Shown one piece after another: positions 35,747 to 46,982 of a DNA stretch of 64,000 nt. Position 1 is the stretch's first letter. Every line of letters starts with the position of its first letter. This DNA comes from Mytilus californianus (taxonomy: Eukaryota; Mollusca; Bivalvia; Mytilida; Mytilidae), in NCBI RefSeq assembly GCF_021869535.1, contig NW_026262582.1, positions 56,184,851-56,248,850 of the forward strand, written 5' to 3'. A program made the translations under genes and the position numbers. The notes under the pieces are model-generated. The model saw only the letters and a list, made by a program, of their open reading frames with translations. It was not told the DNA's origin and did no database searches.

Positions 35747-37984
35747 GAACCTACCATGTTTACTCTATATACTTGTGTGTTGGTTGTTTTGTTGTACCTT
35801 TTTTAAAGTGCCGTTTTAAATCAACGCTTTCTAAATTGTATAATGTTTAGAAAATTACTATAAAAAAATGAATACATGATAATAACATATCGGACAGCAT
35901 CGAGCCAACGAATCAGTGAACAGAACTAACATTTTCGTATATTACGTATTATGACTGAAAGTATATTAACATTATACACATCGTACATACAGCGCTGTAG
36001 TTATCAATGTGAATAAAACTAATCTAATTATACAGATTAAAGCGAAGGAAATGCGTAAATATAAATGTTTCAATTTGGACTATCAACGCTTATCAAACAA
36101 TATGTTATCCTATAGTAGTACATTCATCGATCGGGTCTCGAATACCCATACTGTCAGACCATCTATTGATAATCTCTTATCCCTTTCCTGACGTGTTTTA
36201 AGTTATATATCTCATTCAAGCCAATAAATTCTAAGCCACAGCAATAAGCAACCAACCAGAGTTAACAGTTGTTTAGTAATAATTTCAAGACAACGTGTAT
36301 ATAGACTTAAAATAATAGCTTCGCAACGTAAAGAACCTTACGCAAAATTTATATCCTTAATATTATTAAAGAACATCAAATTTTGCTTGTTCCTAAATCC
36401 TAGATAGATATTCAGTTTAAGTGTATCAATGGGGATGATTTATCTGAATATATAATTGTTTAATCTAACATATCAGAGGATGAAAAGTATTTGAATTAGA
36501 TTGTGAACTAAATAGTGATTTGAGAAACATTTCTAATAAGGTTTATGTACTGAAGAAAATATGAATTATATACTCAATCTATTAACACCATCACAAGTAA
36601 ATAAATTTGTGTTTTGAATTATAAAGTCATTAGAATTAAGGATAGGGGACTCTGGACTATTTACTGAATCAAATGAATGTGTATATAAAACCAGAAATAT
36701 AACATTCACTTATATATATGTGAATTTTCATTTATGTTGTTTACTTATTCTGCAGTTGTAATTGTCACAAACTTTCTGTTTGACGTTTATATTACAATAA
36801 ACCTTTGATTTGATTTAAATACATCCAAGTATGTGATAGTGATAATATTGGAATGCAGATCTACCTGTGATTGATTATTTGTTCTTTATTGTCCATTTAC
36901 GATTTTTCAATATTAAGCTAAGTACTTTCAATGAAATTAATTATCATTCGGATTAAAGATCAATTATACGAACCACGCGTTAAATTTAAATCAAATTCGT
37001 AGTTGGAAACATGGCATACTCTAGCAAACATAACCTATCAATCAAAGCTAGAAAATTGTACCAGATACTAAGTACTAAATAAATTCATCACTAAGTCACA
37101 GCGTCAATAAAGTAATGACATTCAAAATAATTTAAGAGCACGTTTTAATAATCGTCTCTTAGGCAGGGTCCGATAATACCAATTGTTTAAGGAACAGCTG
37201 AAGGTATTTCCACCTCACATGTTTATAATTAAGGTTTAAATAAACTTTGATACGGAAAGGCAAAAACTTTTTTTAATAACAAAAAAGAAACCTTTGAAAA
37301 CTGTTTTTAAACGTTCTCCGAAGATAACTTATCTTGCACAGCAGCAGTCGAAGGTGATACACAATGGTTCCGGAGATTTCTTTACGAATGCTGAACTATC
37401 AAGGATATACGATTTGTTCATACCAATGTCACGACCTCCTCTCGGTTAAACGAGACAAATGATCTTGAATGTGCTCTAGAATTCTATAATATTTATCTTT
37501 TAGTTATATATGGTTTATCGATAAGATAAGTGTACATACACGTACATACAAGAGCACCTCTGTCTCTGATCATTATAAAATCCGTAGAATCGCAAGTATT
37601 GAATGCTTTTTAACATTTATTTTTATATACTTTTTGTCTTCGTTTTATTTGAACATTTAATAGAGGTAAAATAACTGCTGATTAAACTAACACTTAGTCG
37701 AAATGTCTCTAATGTGAATTAAGTCCATCCCGTGACTAACAAATATACTTGTCATAAATTTCTAAATGTTGACCACCATTACTTATTTTTGCCAAAATAT
37801 TTGTCTCGAGATATCAAGTGAAGGACGTGTATATGTAGGACACCTGCTCTATTTTTCGCACATATCAATATACCGTCGTATATTCTTTATAACTACTACA
37901 CGTAACCCGCGAGTATACTTTAAATAGATATTTGTGAACACAACAGAGTCCTTCTTTATATTTTCTTAATTTCAGTTTAAATGA
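35747..37984. other. 2.2 kb without a recognised gene
   Basis: AT-rich. The 36009-36191 open stretch has no motif. Nothing else supportable. Confidence 0.5.
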
Positions 37985-38335
37985 ATATATAGATATAAGA
38001 AGATGTGGAATGAGTGCCAATGAGACAACTCTCCATCCAAGTCAAAATTTATAAAAGTAAACCATTATAGGTCACAGTACGGTCTTCAACACGGAGCCTT
38101 GGCTCACACCGAACAGTAGGCTATAAAGGGCCCCAAAAATTACTAGTGTAAAACCATTCAAACGGGAAAACCAACGGTCTAATCTATATAACAAACGAGA
38201 AACGAGAAACACTTATGAACCACATCAACAAACGACAACTACTGAACATCAGATTCCTGACTTAGGACAGGTGCAAACAAATGCAGCGGGTTTAAACGTT
38301 TTACTGGTACCAAACCTTCACCCTTATGCCAGTTT
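37985..38335 (-). repeat. Interspersed repeat A, subfamily A1
   Basis: Reverse-orientation copy: agaagatgtggaatgagtgc, gagacaactctccatccaag, cacggagccttggctcacac, aaacgggaaaaccaacggtc, cctgacttaggacaggtgca and gtaccaaaccttcaccctta. It is the mirror of 19005-19412. Confidence 0.9.
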
Positions 38336-39339
38336 AGGAAATAATCTCTTGATTCAAACAATCTTCGTTAGTGTTTATCAAAGACTTTTGATAGATTATA
38401 TCATGGCAATTGAATATTCGTTGTGTAGATGCGAATGGAGACAACACTAATAACATAAGAAGTAGGAACAAAATCCGAATTCAATGATAATGACGAAATG
38501 AACACATGGAAACCATTTTGTTTTTCGAATTATTACTCATCTAATCATTAAGGAGGATAACACGCTACGGTTTGCATAATACATTAATTTTAAGGTACAG
38601 ATTTGATCTGGAAGACGGAGAAGCGACACACAAAAAGCAGGTCGTTTCATTGTGCATTATACATAACGTAGAATACCACCGTCACGTTTAGTCTCATACG
38701 TCCAGGTATGAACGGACAATGTGCATGACATGTGGGCTTAAACACGAATTCCAAATCTTTCGGAGATACAGTTCGTGTTAAATCAGATTTTCGATAAAAA
38801 AAAGTTCAAAGTGGAGTTCATTGATTTTGAACGTAGGAATATTTCTTGTAATTTTTCAATTGGTACATGATGAAATCATATTAGGAATAATTACTTGATT
38901 TTGATTATACTTCTTATGCTGATTTAAAACAAGTCGGCCTACCATATGAATCAATTCCGAATGGGACAATATTAATCACATATAATAGCAGTTAAAAACA
39001 TATATGAATATACAGTTTTCGTAATGATTCGTAATTTTACGTGGAAAGGAGGTTTCTCACATTTTAAAGGCACAGTTTTTGAATACCTATAAACTATTTA
39101 TGAAATTAAACATGCAAAATTGTTTATTTATTAGCTATTATTATGTATTTAGCAACCGCGGATACTCTTAGATCTTAGTTCTATTCTAAGTACTAACCAT
39201 TGAACTGATTTTTATAAATTGTTCAATATTGCGTTAAACGGACAAAAGCTACGATTTAGACCAAATATGATTTTAAGTCTTTAACATTTGATTAAGTTGA
39301 ATTTTGAAAAAAAAAAAAAAAATTTCGCAATTTCCAGTC
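38336..39339. other. 1.0 kb without a recognised gene
   Basis: AT-rich with a long A run at 39307-39322. A weak repeat A2-like fragment (gcggatactcttagatctta) lies near 39158. Confidence 0.45.
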
Positions 39340-39450
39340 GGCTTGGTTCAATTTTGTCAAAACAAACTCAATAACATTGCTGATGTATGTTAGGCTTGCA
39401 AGTCAATCAACACATTTCAATTTAAATTTGCAATTCCAATGATCTGCAAG
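39340..39450 (-). repeat. Fragment of TIR element K
   Basis: ggttcaattttgtcaaaaca and aataacattgctgatgtatg match the complement of about 35600-35655. Confidence 0.6.
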
Positions 39451-39719
39451 TCTTGTGACACCATTTCTTGGAACTACCTTGTCGAATGATTGACCAAAAT
39501 ATGAAGAAAAATGACATCTGCTACCATATTTAAAAATCATAATCCAATAAAACATGGAAATTCATATTTCCATTGGAATATGGCTTTTCACATAGGCGTT
39601 TAGTATTTTCCTATTGATGTTTTCTAGTTTCCCATAAAGTTTTAAGAAGGAAAAACTCCCATGGAAAAAAAAAACCTTTCCCACGGAAGAAAAAATCAAA
39701 TGAGAGATAAAATTAAACT

Positions 39720-39935
39720 CCTTAAAATACATACCCTATCATATATATTTTGACAAAACAGGTATCTGTAGCTATCATGATCTCCACCTTATCAAATATT
39801 ATCAAGCTCGAAATAATTACTTAATCCAGCGGCACATACCTACCACTCTTGAAATGGTAAGTACACGAAATTACAACATCCCATTCCCTCCCCCGCGGCA
39901 TGAAACATAAGACCAATACTTCATTAAATTGTATT
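39720..39935 (+). repeat. Interspersed repeat G, copy 1
   Basis: acataccctatcatatatat, gacaaaacaggtatctgtag, tatcatgatctccacc and ccactcttgaaatggtaagt. The same order recurs at 52860-53055. Confidence 0.65.
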
Positions 39936-40160
39936 AACAAAAATACCGAACTCCAACAAAATCAAACGTAAGACTTTATCAACCAACGGAAGAATGGAAA
40001 ACAACTGTCATATTCCTGACTTTGTACAGGCATTTTCCGAAGAAAATGGTAGGTTAAACGTGGTTTTATAGCTACATGTAGCTATACCTCCCACTTGTAT
40101 GGCAGTTATTCATAGTTCCGTCATATTGATAAAATTGGGTAAACAACCCAAATAAAAACA
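39936..40160 (-). repeat. Interspersed repeat C, copy 1
   Basis: aacaaaaataccgaactcca, tggaaaacaactgtcatatt, cctgactttgtacaggcatt and tcccacttgtatggcagtta, matching 42240-42485 and the mirror of 60241-60500. Confidence 0.8.
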
Positions 40161-40599
40161 ATAGGTTAATGTGACAATAATTGGGATCCAGCCAAAACTG
40201 TGTCAACATACATCACAGACATACAACACATCTGACTACAAAAGGAGTTGGTTCACTTACTCATAATTTTGGCTCGAAAAGTCTGAAAAAATGCAAACTG
40301 AGATAATGTTGTGAAAATTTTAAGAAAAATATGTTAAAATGTGCAATTGTATCAGTGAAAGAAGCATGATAAATGTAGATGAATATCATTTAAACCCTAA
40401 TTTTTGGAAATTTGGCAAACATTATGACAGTATTCTGAAAAATCAAGTGTTGCCACCCCTCGCCCATAAATATTTTTGCTGAAATATTCTTATTTACCAT
40501 ATTCCTTAATTTCATCCAGAATTTCAATGAGCGAGGGTTGGCGCAACATATGAAATCATGAAATAAGTTGGAAAAGGTGTTACATTTCTTTAATAAACA

Positions 40600-41917
40600 G
40601 CTGCGCTATGAGCGCATGATACGCCCGTCGTCTTGTGTGTGAATTTTTATGCAATAAGCATAAATAATTTCTGACATACGGCGTGACATGCGAAAACTCC
40701 CTTTTTTTTTTATAAAAAACTCAATATCTCTAAAATAAAATTTTGAATCAAAACCAAAAAGTATACAGATCTTTAAATTACTATAACTAAGAAGTGTGTA
40801 AAATTTTAAGCAATAATCATAAATCGTTTTTGAGATACGGCGCGACATGTGAAAACCCCCCTTTAAAAAAAAATCAATATCTCAAAAATTAAAATTTTGA
40901 ATCAAAACCAAAAAGTATACAGATCTTTAGATTAATATAACTAAGAAGTGTGTAAAATTTAAAGCAATAATCATAAATCGTTTTTGAGATACGGCGCGAC
41001 ATGTGAAAAACCCCTCCCCCTTGTTTTACAAAATACTCAATAACTCAAAAATAAAATTTTGAATCATCACCAAATAGTATACAGATCTTAAGGTTAATAT
41101 ATCTAAGAAGTGTGTAAAGTTTTAAGCATTAATCATAAACTGTTTTTGAGATACGGCGCGACATGTGAAAAACCCCTCCCCCTTTTTTAACAAAATACTC
41201 AATATCTCTAAAATAAAATTTTGAATCATCACTAAAAAGTATACAGATCTTAAGATTAATATAACTAAGAAGTGTGTAAAGTTTTAAGCAATAATCATAA
41301 ATTGTTTTTGAGATACGGCGCGACATGTGAAAAACCCCTCCCCCTTGTTTTACAAAATACTCAATAACTCAAAAATAAAATTTTGAATCATCACCAAAAA
41401 GTATACAGATCTTTAGGTTAATATAACTAAGAAGTGTGTAAAGTTTTAAGCAATAATCATAAACTGTTTTTGAGATACGGCGCGACATGTGAAAAACCCC
41501 TCCCCCTTTTTTAACAAAATACTCAATATCTCTAAAATAAAATTTTGAATCATCACCAAAAAGTATACAGATCTTAAGATTAATATAACTAAGAAGTGTG
41601 TAAAGTTTTAAGCAATAATCATAAATTATTTTTGAGATACGGCGCGACATGTGAAAAAAAAACCACACACCTGTTTTAGTTACTAAGTCCCGTAACTCAA
41701 AACGTTTTAATCTTATTTTCAACAAAAAGTATACAGATCGTTTGACCATCATAAGAAACAACTATGTTAAGTTTAATGAAATTTGGATAAGTCATTCTCA
41801 AGTTACGGTGCGACATGTTTACGCCGGACAGACAGACGGACAGACGGACAGACAGACGGACGGACACCGGACATTTGTATACCATAATACGTCCCGTCAA
41901 AAATTGACGGGCGTATA
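40600..41917 (+). mobile_element. Satellite-bearing element D with inverted ends
   Basis: The head gctgcgctatgagcgcatga plus tacgcccgtc (40600-40629) contains atacgcccgtc, whose exact complement gacgggcgtat closes the element at 41906-41916. Between them lie eight tandem units marked by (g/c)atacggcg(c/t)gacatg at 40672, 40831, 40985, 41147, 41309, 41471, 41633 and about 41802; five central spacings are exactly 162 bp or close (159, 154, 162, 162, 162, 162, ~169). A gacagacggacagacggaca microsatellite precedes the tail. 162 bp is 54 codons, so minus-strand frames stay open (MSRRISKTIYDYCLK...), which I read as a by-product. No transposase is encoded. A shorter relative with the same head is at 2221-2668. 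Confidence 0.75.
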
Positions 41918-42239
41918 AAAATGGACTAAATTAAATCTATTCCTATCTCAGCCTAATACTTTTATGTTTTATGAAGCAAATATACAATATTCCATAGAAT
42001 ACTTTAATAAATAATACATTTAGCAAAGCATTCACATTAGATTTACTCAAACAAATTGAATTTAAAAAGACATCTTTACAGGACTGTTTATTGTGGTTAC
42101 TGGCTTCTGCTCATTCAAACAAACATACAAATAAATCTAACAAAGACGGCAACAAAAAAGTAATTGTAGTTGATAGTCAATGTGACAAAGATGCTAAAAC
42201 ACACAATTATATCAAAAAGCCCACAATAACAGGGTTTAA

Positions 42240-42485
42240 AAAGTAAAATAACAAAAATACCGAACTCCAAGGAAAATTCAAAACGGAAAGTCCATTTTAT
42301 AACTCATCAAACGAATGGAAAACAACTGTCATATTCCTGACTTGGTACAGGCATTTCCTTATATAGAAAATGGTGGATTAAACCTGGTTTTATAACTAGT
42401 TTAACCTCTCACTTGTATGACAGTCGCATAAAATTCCATTATATTGACAACAAAGTGTGAACAAAACAAACAGACATAATAGGTA
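42240..42485 (-). repeat. Interspersed repeat C, copy 2
   Basis: aaaaataccgaactccaagg, ggaaaacaactgtcatattc, cttggtacaggcatttcctt and attccattatattgacaaca. Close match to the mirror of 60241-60500. Confidence 0.85.
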
Positions 42486-43112
42486 AAAATGTCAAAAATA
42501 GGGGTACAGTAGTCAACAATTTAGCTAAAATGAGAATGATATGGGATATTAGAGCTGTTCTACGAAACAATGTTCACAAAGGTTTGGCTAATAACTGTTT
42601 TGGCTAACTTTGTCAGTTCCAATACATGTAAGCTATACAACTAAATGAACACTCCAAGTATGATGGTTTTCAGTCTGCTTTAAGAAGAGACAAAGATTTA
42701 AGCGTTTAACTTTACTCCAACTGCAATGCTGGTACAAACTGTAAACAAAGTTGACAAGCAAACACATCATTCGTTTACTGAACATGCTATTACAGAAGAC
42801 TTCCAACTAGTTAATTTTATTTTGTTTATCTTATTAAGATGTAAATGGACGAAACAGTGTTCTAAGATGGGGAAAACTTATTTCAGTAGTATGTCATATT
42901 TTGTGACTGAAACGAGTGATGTTTTTTGCCCCGTTTGATATTGCCTCCTTTAATCCAAAAATTAACACCAATCAAAATGGGTTATTTCTTTTAAATAAAT
43001 GTGTCATATATAAAATGTTAAAATACAACAAAATATTTACTTTATATTGTAATAAAACGTCTGATTAATGTCTAACGCTGTACTCATACACAGCCCAGAA
43101 GGAGTATAACTC
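42486..43112. other. Spacer, nothing recognised
   Basis: The 70-codon open stretch at 42726-42938 has no known motif. Confidence 0.5.
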
Positions 43113-43268
43113 CTGTAACGCCGTTAGGATTCTCAGTACATACTTCTGTAACGTCGTAGCCGTTAGGATTCTCTGTACATACTACAGTAACGTCGTAACC
43201 GTTAGGATTCTCTGTACATACTTCTGTAACGTCGTAGCCGTTAGGATTCTCTGTACATACTTCTGGAT
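43113..43268. repeat. 39-bp tandem array, four units
   Basis: gttaggattctc begins at 43123, 43162, 43201 and 43240, an exact 39-bp period, with gtacatacttctgtaacgtc in each unit. Very few differences. Confidence 0.95.
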
Positions 43269-43317
43269 TGTACAGTAAGCAGAGGATTTACTGGTAGTAG
43301 TGAAATAATAAGGGTAA

Positions 43318-43930
43318 GTGCGTGAACAAGTCAACGTTTGTTTGAGTGAGTGAATAAGTAAGTGAATAAGTGAGAGAGTGAGTGAGTGAGAAAGTGAGTT
43401 AATGAGAGAGGGTGAGTGAGTGAACGAATGAGTGTATGAACAAATGAGTGAAAGAATGAGTGAGTGTGACAGTGTTTGAGTGAATGAGAGAACGAGTGAG
43501 TGTGCTGTGACAGTGTGTAAACGTTTAAGAGAGTGAATGAGTAAACGCGTGAGTGAATGCGAGAGAGAAAGAGAGAATGTGAAGGAGTGCGAGAGTGTGT
43601 GAAGGAGTGAGAGAGTGTGTGAAGAAGTGAGAGAAAGTGTGAACGAGAGGTGAACATGTGCGTGAGTAAGTGCATGAGTGTGTGTGTACATGGACGAGTG
43701 AGTGCGTGCACGTGTAAACGAGTGAGTAAATGAACAAATGAATAAGTTAATGAACAACGTGAGTGAATGTGATTGAGTTAGTAGTGATAAGACGGTGGTG
43801 AGTGTATCAGAGTTAATGAGTGAGTGGTGAGAGAATCAGTGAAAGAACGAGAAAAAGTGAGTTAACAAGAAAATAAAAGAATGGTGGCTGAATTGGGTGA
43901 GTCAATTAGAGAAATGGAGCGGTAGGTAAA
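43318..43930. repeat. GTGA/GAGT low-complexity tract
   Basis: Over 600 bp built from gtgagtga, gagaga and gtgtgaa words with drifting period. The minus strand is open in several frames and gives Ser/His/Thr-rich text (HSLTHSL), which is an effect of the 4-bp and 8-bp periods. Confidence 0.95.
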
Positions 43931-44006
43931 TGAGAGATGATAAGAGAGTAAGAAGGAAATCAACGACTTAGACTGCTTTTCAAATAAATTGTTTGTTCAT
44001 AGTGTA

Positions 44007-44604
44007 ATATAACAAGTAAACATATGATCATAAAGACATTGTTTGTTCATTGTGTATGGAACGCCACAGCTGTCTTATGTGGAACTCTGATATTACGTCA
44101 TGTTGTTTTATTATTACTTGATGATATTTTGTCTTTACATAATATGGTTTTGACATTACGTAATGATGTTTTGATATAACTCAATATGGAATAGTCATTA
44201 CTTAATGATATTTCGATATTACACGATATGGTTTCGTATTGACTTGATATAGTTTTGTCATTACTTAATATGGTTTTGTCATCACTCGATGCAGTTTCAC
44301 CATTATTTAATGTGGTTGTGTCATTAGGCAATGTGGTTTTAACATTACTTGATGTGTATGTGACTTAACGTAATGTAGTTGTTTCATTACATGATGTGGT
44401 TTTGTTATTTCGTAATGATGATTTGCCAATTCTTTATATGGCTTTGACATTACGTAATGATGTTTCAAAATTTGACGTTTTACACTACATGATATGTTTG
44501 TTTCAGTATTTGATGTGGTCCTATTATTCTTTGATGTGGTTATCACATTACTTGATGAGGTAAAACCACGTGACCAATTCGGAAAAAAAATGTTCTATTT
44601 TAAA
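44007..44604. repeat. Left long inverted arm of a foldback-like element
   Basis: The arm starts with taatataacaagtaaacata, passes acgccacagctgtcttatgt and then consists of about 20 units of a 21-bp repeat (for example tggttttgtcattacttaat plus a). It ends with aaaaccacgtgaccaattcg and tgttctattttaaaa. The whole arm is the reverse complement of 48252-48851 with modest divergence. The minus-strand seven-residue pattern (SNDKTI) is a by-product of the 21-bp period. Confidence 0.9.
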
Positions 44605-45117
44605 ACCGATTTCCATATGTCGTTTGTTTAATGTGCTTTGGATGAGTATCGCTATCCATTAGTTAAAGTTCAAATTAAAGTTCGAGTTGTTGTTCAGAGT
44701 TATTTGGTATGAAAAAGGAGAACGGCAGACAAAAATAAGAAAAAAGTACAAAAAAATTAACAGTATTTCGGATATAAGGGGGGTATCCCCAAACCACTTG
44801 GTCCTGTCGTTTTTTTTTCCTTAGTTCTCAAATGGAAGCAGTATTATAATAAATTCGTAAAAGATTCCACGGAACCCTGTGTCTCGCCTGATATTACTGC
44901 TGTCACTGTTAAAGCGTATGTTGACTGTACATTTATCGGTTCATTTATCGGTAAAAAAAATTTAAAAAAAAATATGTTTTTCTGTAGATGCTTTATCTTG
45001 ATCTTGAAGAATAACTCCTATACAAGTTTTATAACAAATCATGGAGGTTTACAAATTTATCATGTCAAAACAGTTTAATTCGGTAATATTTAATGCAAAA
45101 AAAAAAACTTATATAAA

Positions 45118-45345
45118 AAAAGGAAAATGTGGTATGATTACAAATGAGACAACTCTCAACCACATACCAAATGACGTAGAAGTTAACAACTTTATGTGAC
45201 TGTATGGTCTTCAACAATGAGCAAAACCCATACCACATAGTAAGCTATAAAAGGTTCCGAAATGAAAAATGTAAAAACAATTCAAACGAGAAACCTAACG
45301 ATCTAAATGATGAAGACGCCGACGCCACTGTCGCAGGCTCGACAC
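45118..45345 (-). repeat. Interspersed repeat A2 (truncated) with CCGCC-type tail
   Basis: gaaaatgtggtatgattaca, gagacaactctcaaccacat, atggtcttcaacaatgagca and aattcaaacgagaaacctaa, then gacgccgacgccactgtcgc and aggctcgacac, a tail like 28165-28235. Joining of two repeat types at about 45305. Confidence 0.7.
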
Positions 45346-45711
45346 AAATTAAAAGAATTTTACTTCATTGTCAACAATTGAGACACTTTAAATCAACTCA
45401 CACTAAAGTTACAGGGAAATGGGGGGATCGGACTAAGCGACAAAGCATCAATTCTATAGAATAAGAATTCTCCGATTTTTTTTAGCGTGTATGATCATTT
45501 GAACATATACGAATATCAATCTTTTGTTTTTATGAATTGCATTCTCTGATATACCTCGCACTAGTTGCAAAAAAACACACTTTTTGGGATATCTGTTTCA
45601 CAGGTTACGATGGATATGTTCCAGTTGTCGTAACCACAATCCCGTCATCTTTTCCTCGAATGTGAACTACCAAATAAAATCAAATCACTGGGTTTGTACT
45701 TTCACGAATAA

Positions 45712-45785
45712 CACGACGGGTGCCACACGTTGAGCAAAATCTGCTTACCCTTCCAGAGCATCCGAGATAACCCCCGATGGATTTT
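45712..45785 (-). repeat. Interspersed repeat H, copy 3 (short)
   Basis: cacgacgggtgccacacgtt, gagcaaaatctgcttaccct, then tccagagcatccgag. Reverse orientation of 13530-13600. Confidence 0.6.
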
Positions 45786-45849
45786 TATTACCCAGTCATA
45801 CCGATCTATTGAGTTAAACCAATTGAAACTGTTTTCTACATTTTTTTCT

Positions 45850-46180
45850 TATGTTGTGCTGTTACACTACAGTCCGAGGTTAGGTTAGGGTTTAGCGCTC
45901 ACATACATGTTAAACTCCGCCAAGTGCACTTTCTTTATGTGCCTGTCCCAAGTCATCAGGAGCCTGTAGTTCAATGGTTGTCGTTGTTTCATGTGTGTTT
46001 TTCGTAGATTGTTTAGTTATAAATTAGACCGTTAGTTTTCTCGTTTGAATTGTTTTACATTTTCACGTGCTGGCCTTTTGAGCCGACTATACGGTGTGTT
46101 GAAGGCTGTACGGTTGCCTATGATTGCTTACATCCACTGCATTTAAACTCTGGTGGATAGTTGTCTCATTGGCAAACCTT
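45850..46180 (+). repeat. Interspersed repeat A, subfamily A2
   Basis: gtgctgttacactacagtcc, gaggttaggttagggtttag, caagtcatcaggagcctgta, attagaccgttagttttctc, aaggctgtacggttgcctat and ggatagttgtctcattggca. Confidence 0.85.
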
Positions 46181-46299
46181 ATTTCAATTTCTATGTTGTG
46201 TTTTGTATACTGTAACATTGTTTATCTTTTGTACGCATATCCCTGAGCCCTCTTTTCGGAAGCTCGAGCAAAAGCCCTTGATCCGCGATAGAAAATTTA

Positions 46300-46600
46300 A
46301 ATACGAACTCATATTAGATAACTCGAATTTCAACTCGAAATCTTAATCTAAATGAGGCTCAAATTCGATTCTTACTCGAACTCTACCTCAAAAGGTGACT
46401 CAAATTCAAAGTTGAAGTCGAATTGTAACTCGAACTCTACCTTTAAATGTGACTCAAACTCGAAGTTCAAGTCGAAACTCAATGCTAACTAGAACTTTAA
46501 TTTTAATAATGGCTTGAATTCTAACTCGAAATCGAAGACTAACTCAAAGGTTAACTCGAACAGTAACCCGAACTTTAATTTGAACTCTAACTCGATGGAT
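46300..46600 (+). repeat. aactcgaa/aactct degenerate hexamer tract
   Basis: Words aactcgaa, aactctacct, caaattcaaagtt and tcgaagtt recur at multiples of 6. One frame reads as an Asn/Ser-rich repeat (NSNSKSK) and is best taken as simple sequence. Confidence 0.8.
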
Positions 46601-46982
46601 GGCCACACTCATCCAAGGCTCATAAAACATGGAAATCTATACAGTCCGCCAAAAGTTAAGCACCACCTATTTTTATTGCATCGAAATTTTTTCCATTTTA
46701 GAGAATCAATAGTTCCTCGAAAAAGTGAAAACATTCATGTAGCAATTTTGCTAACATCTACCATAAACAAACCACAAATTTAATTTTGATCACTTATGGA
46801 GGTTCTATGCATTAAGTTTTTGCGTTCATAGAAATAGTGTAAATTACACAAATCAGAAACGGAATTTAAGTTTCACTGTGATTTTATTTTTTTACAACAA
46901 TTAATCACCCAATATCATTAAAATTTTCTACAAATAATCTTTGGTATGTTCGGCAAATTTAATGTCAATATTTGAGTCAATA

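Noticed and set aside
40606..41900. Minus-strand frames reading MSRRISKTIYDYCLK repeats
   Set aside because: The 162-bp satellite unit is 54 codons long, so the frame persists by arithmetic; substitutions do not favour silent sites by eye.
43182..43757. 191-codon Ser/His/Thr-rich open frame on the minus strand
   Set aside because: It lies in the GTGA/GAGT low-complexity tract, with two other minus-strand frames equally open.
44098..44546. Seven-residue repeat protein in the foldback arm
   Set aside because: Explained by the 21-bp tandem repeat; the mirror arm gives a different frame.
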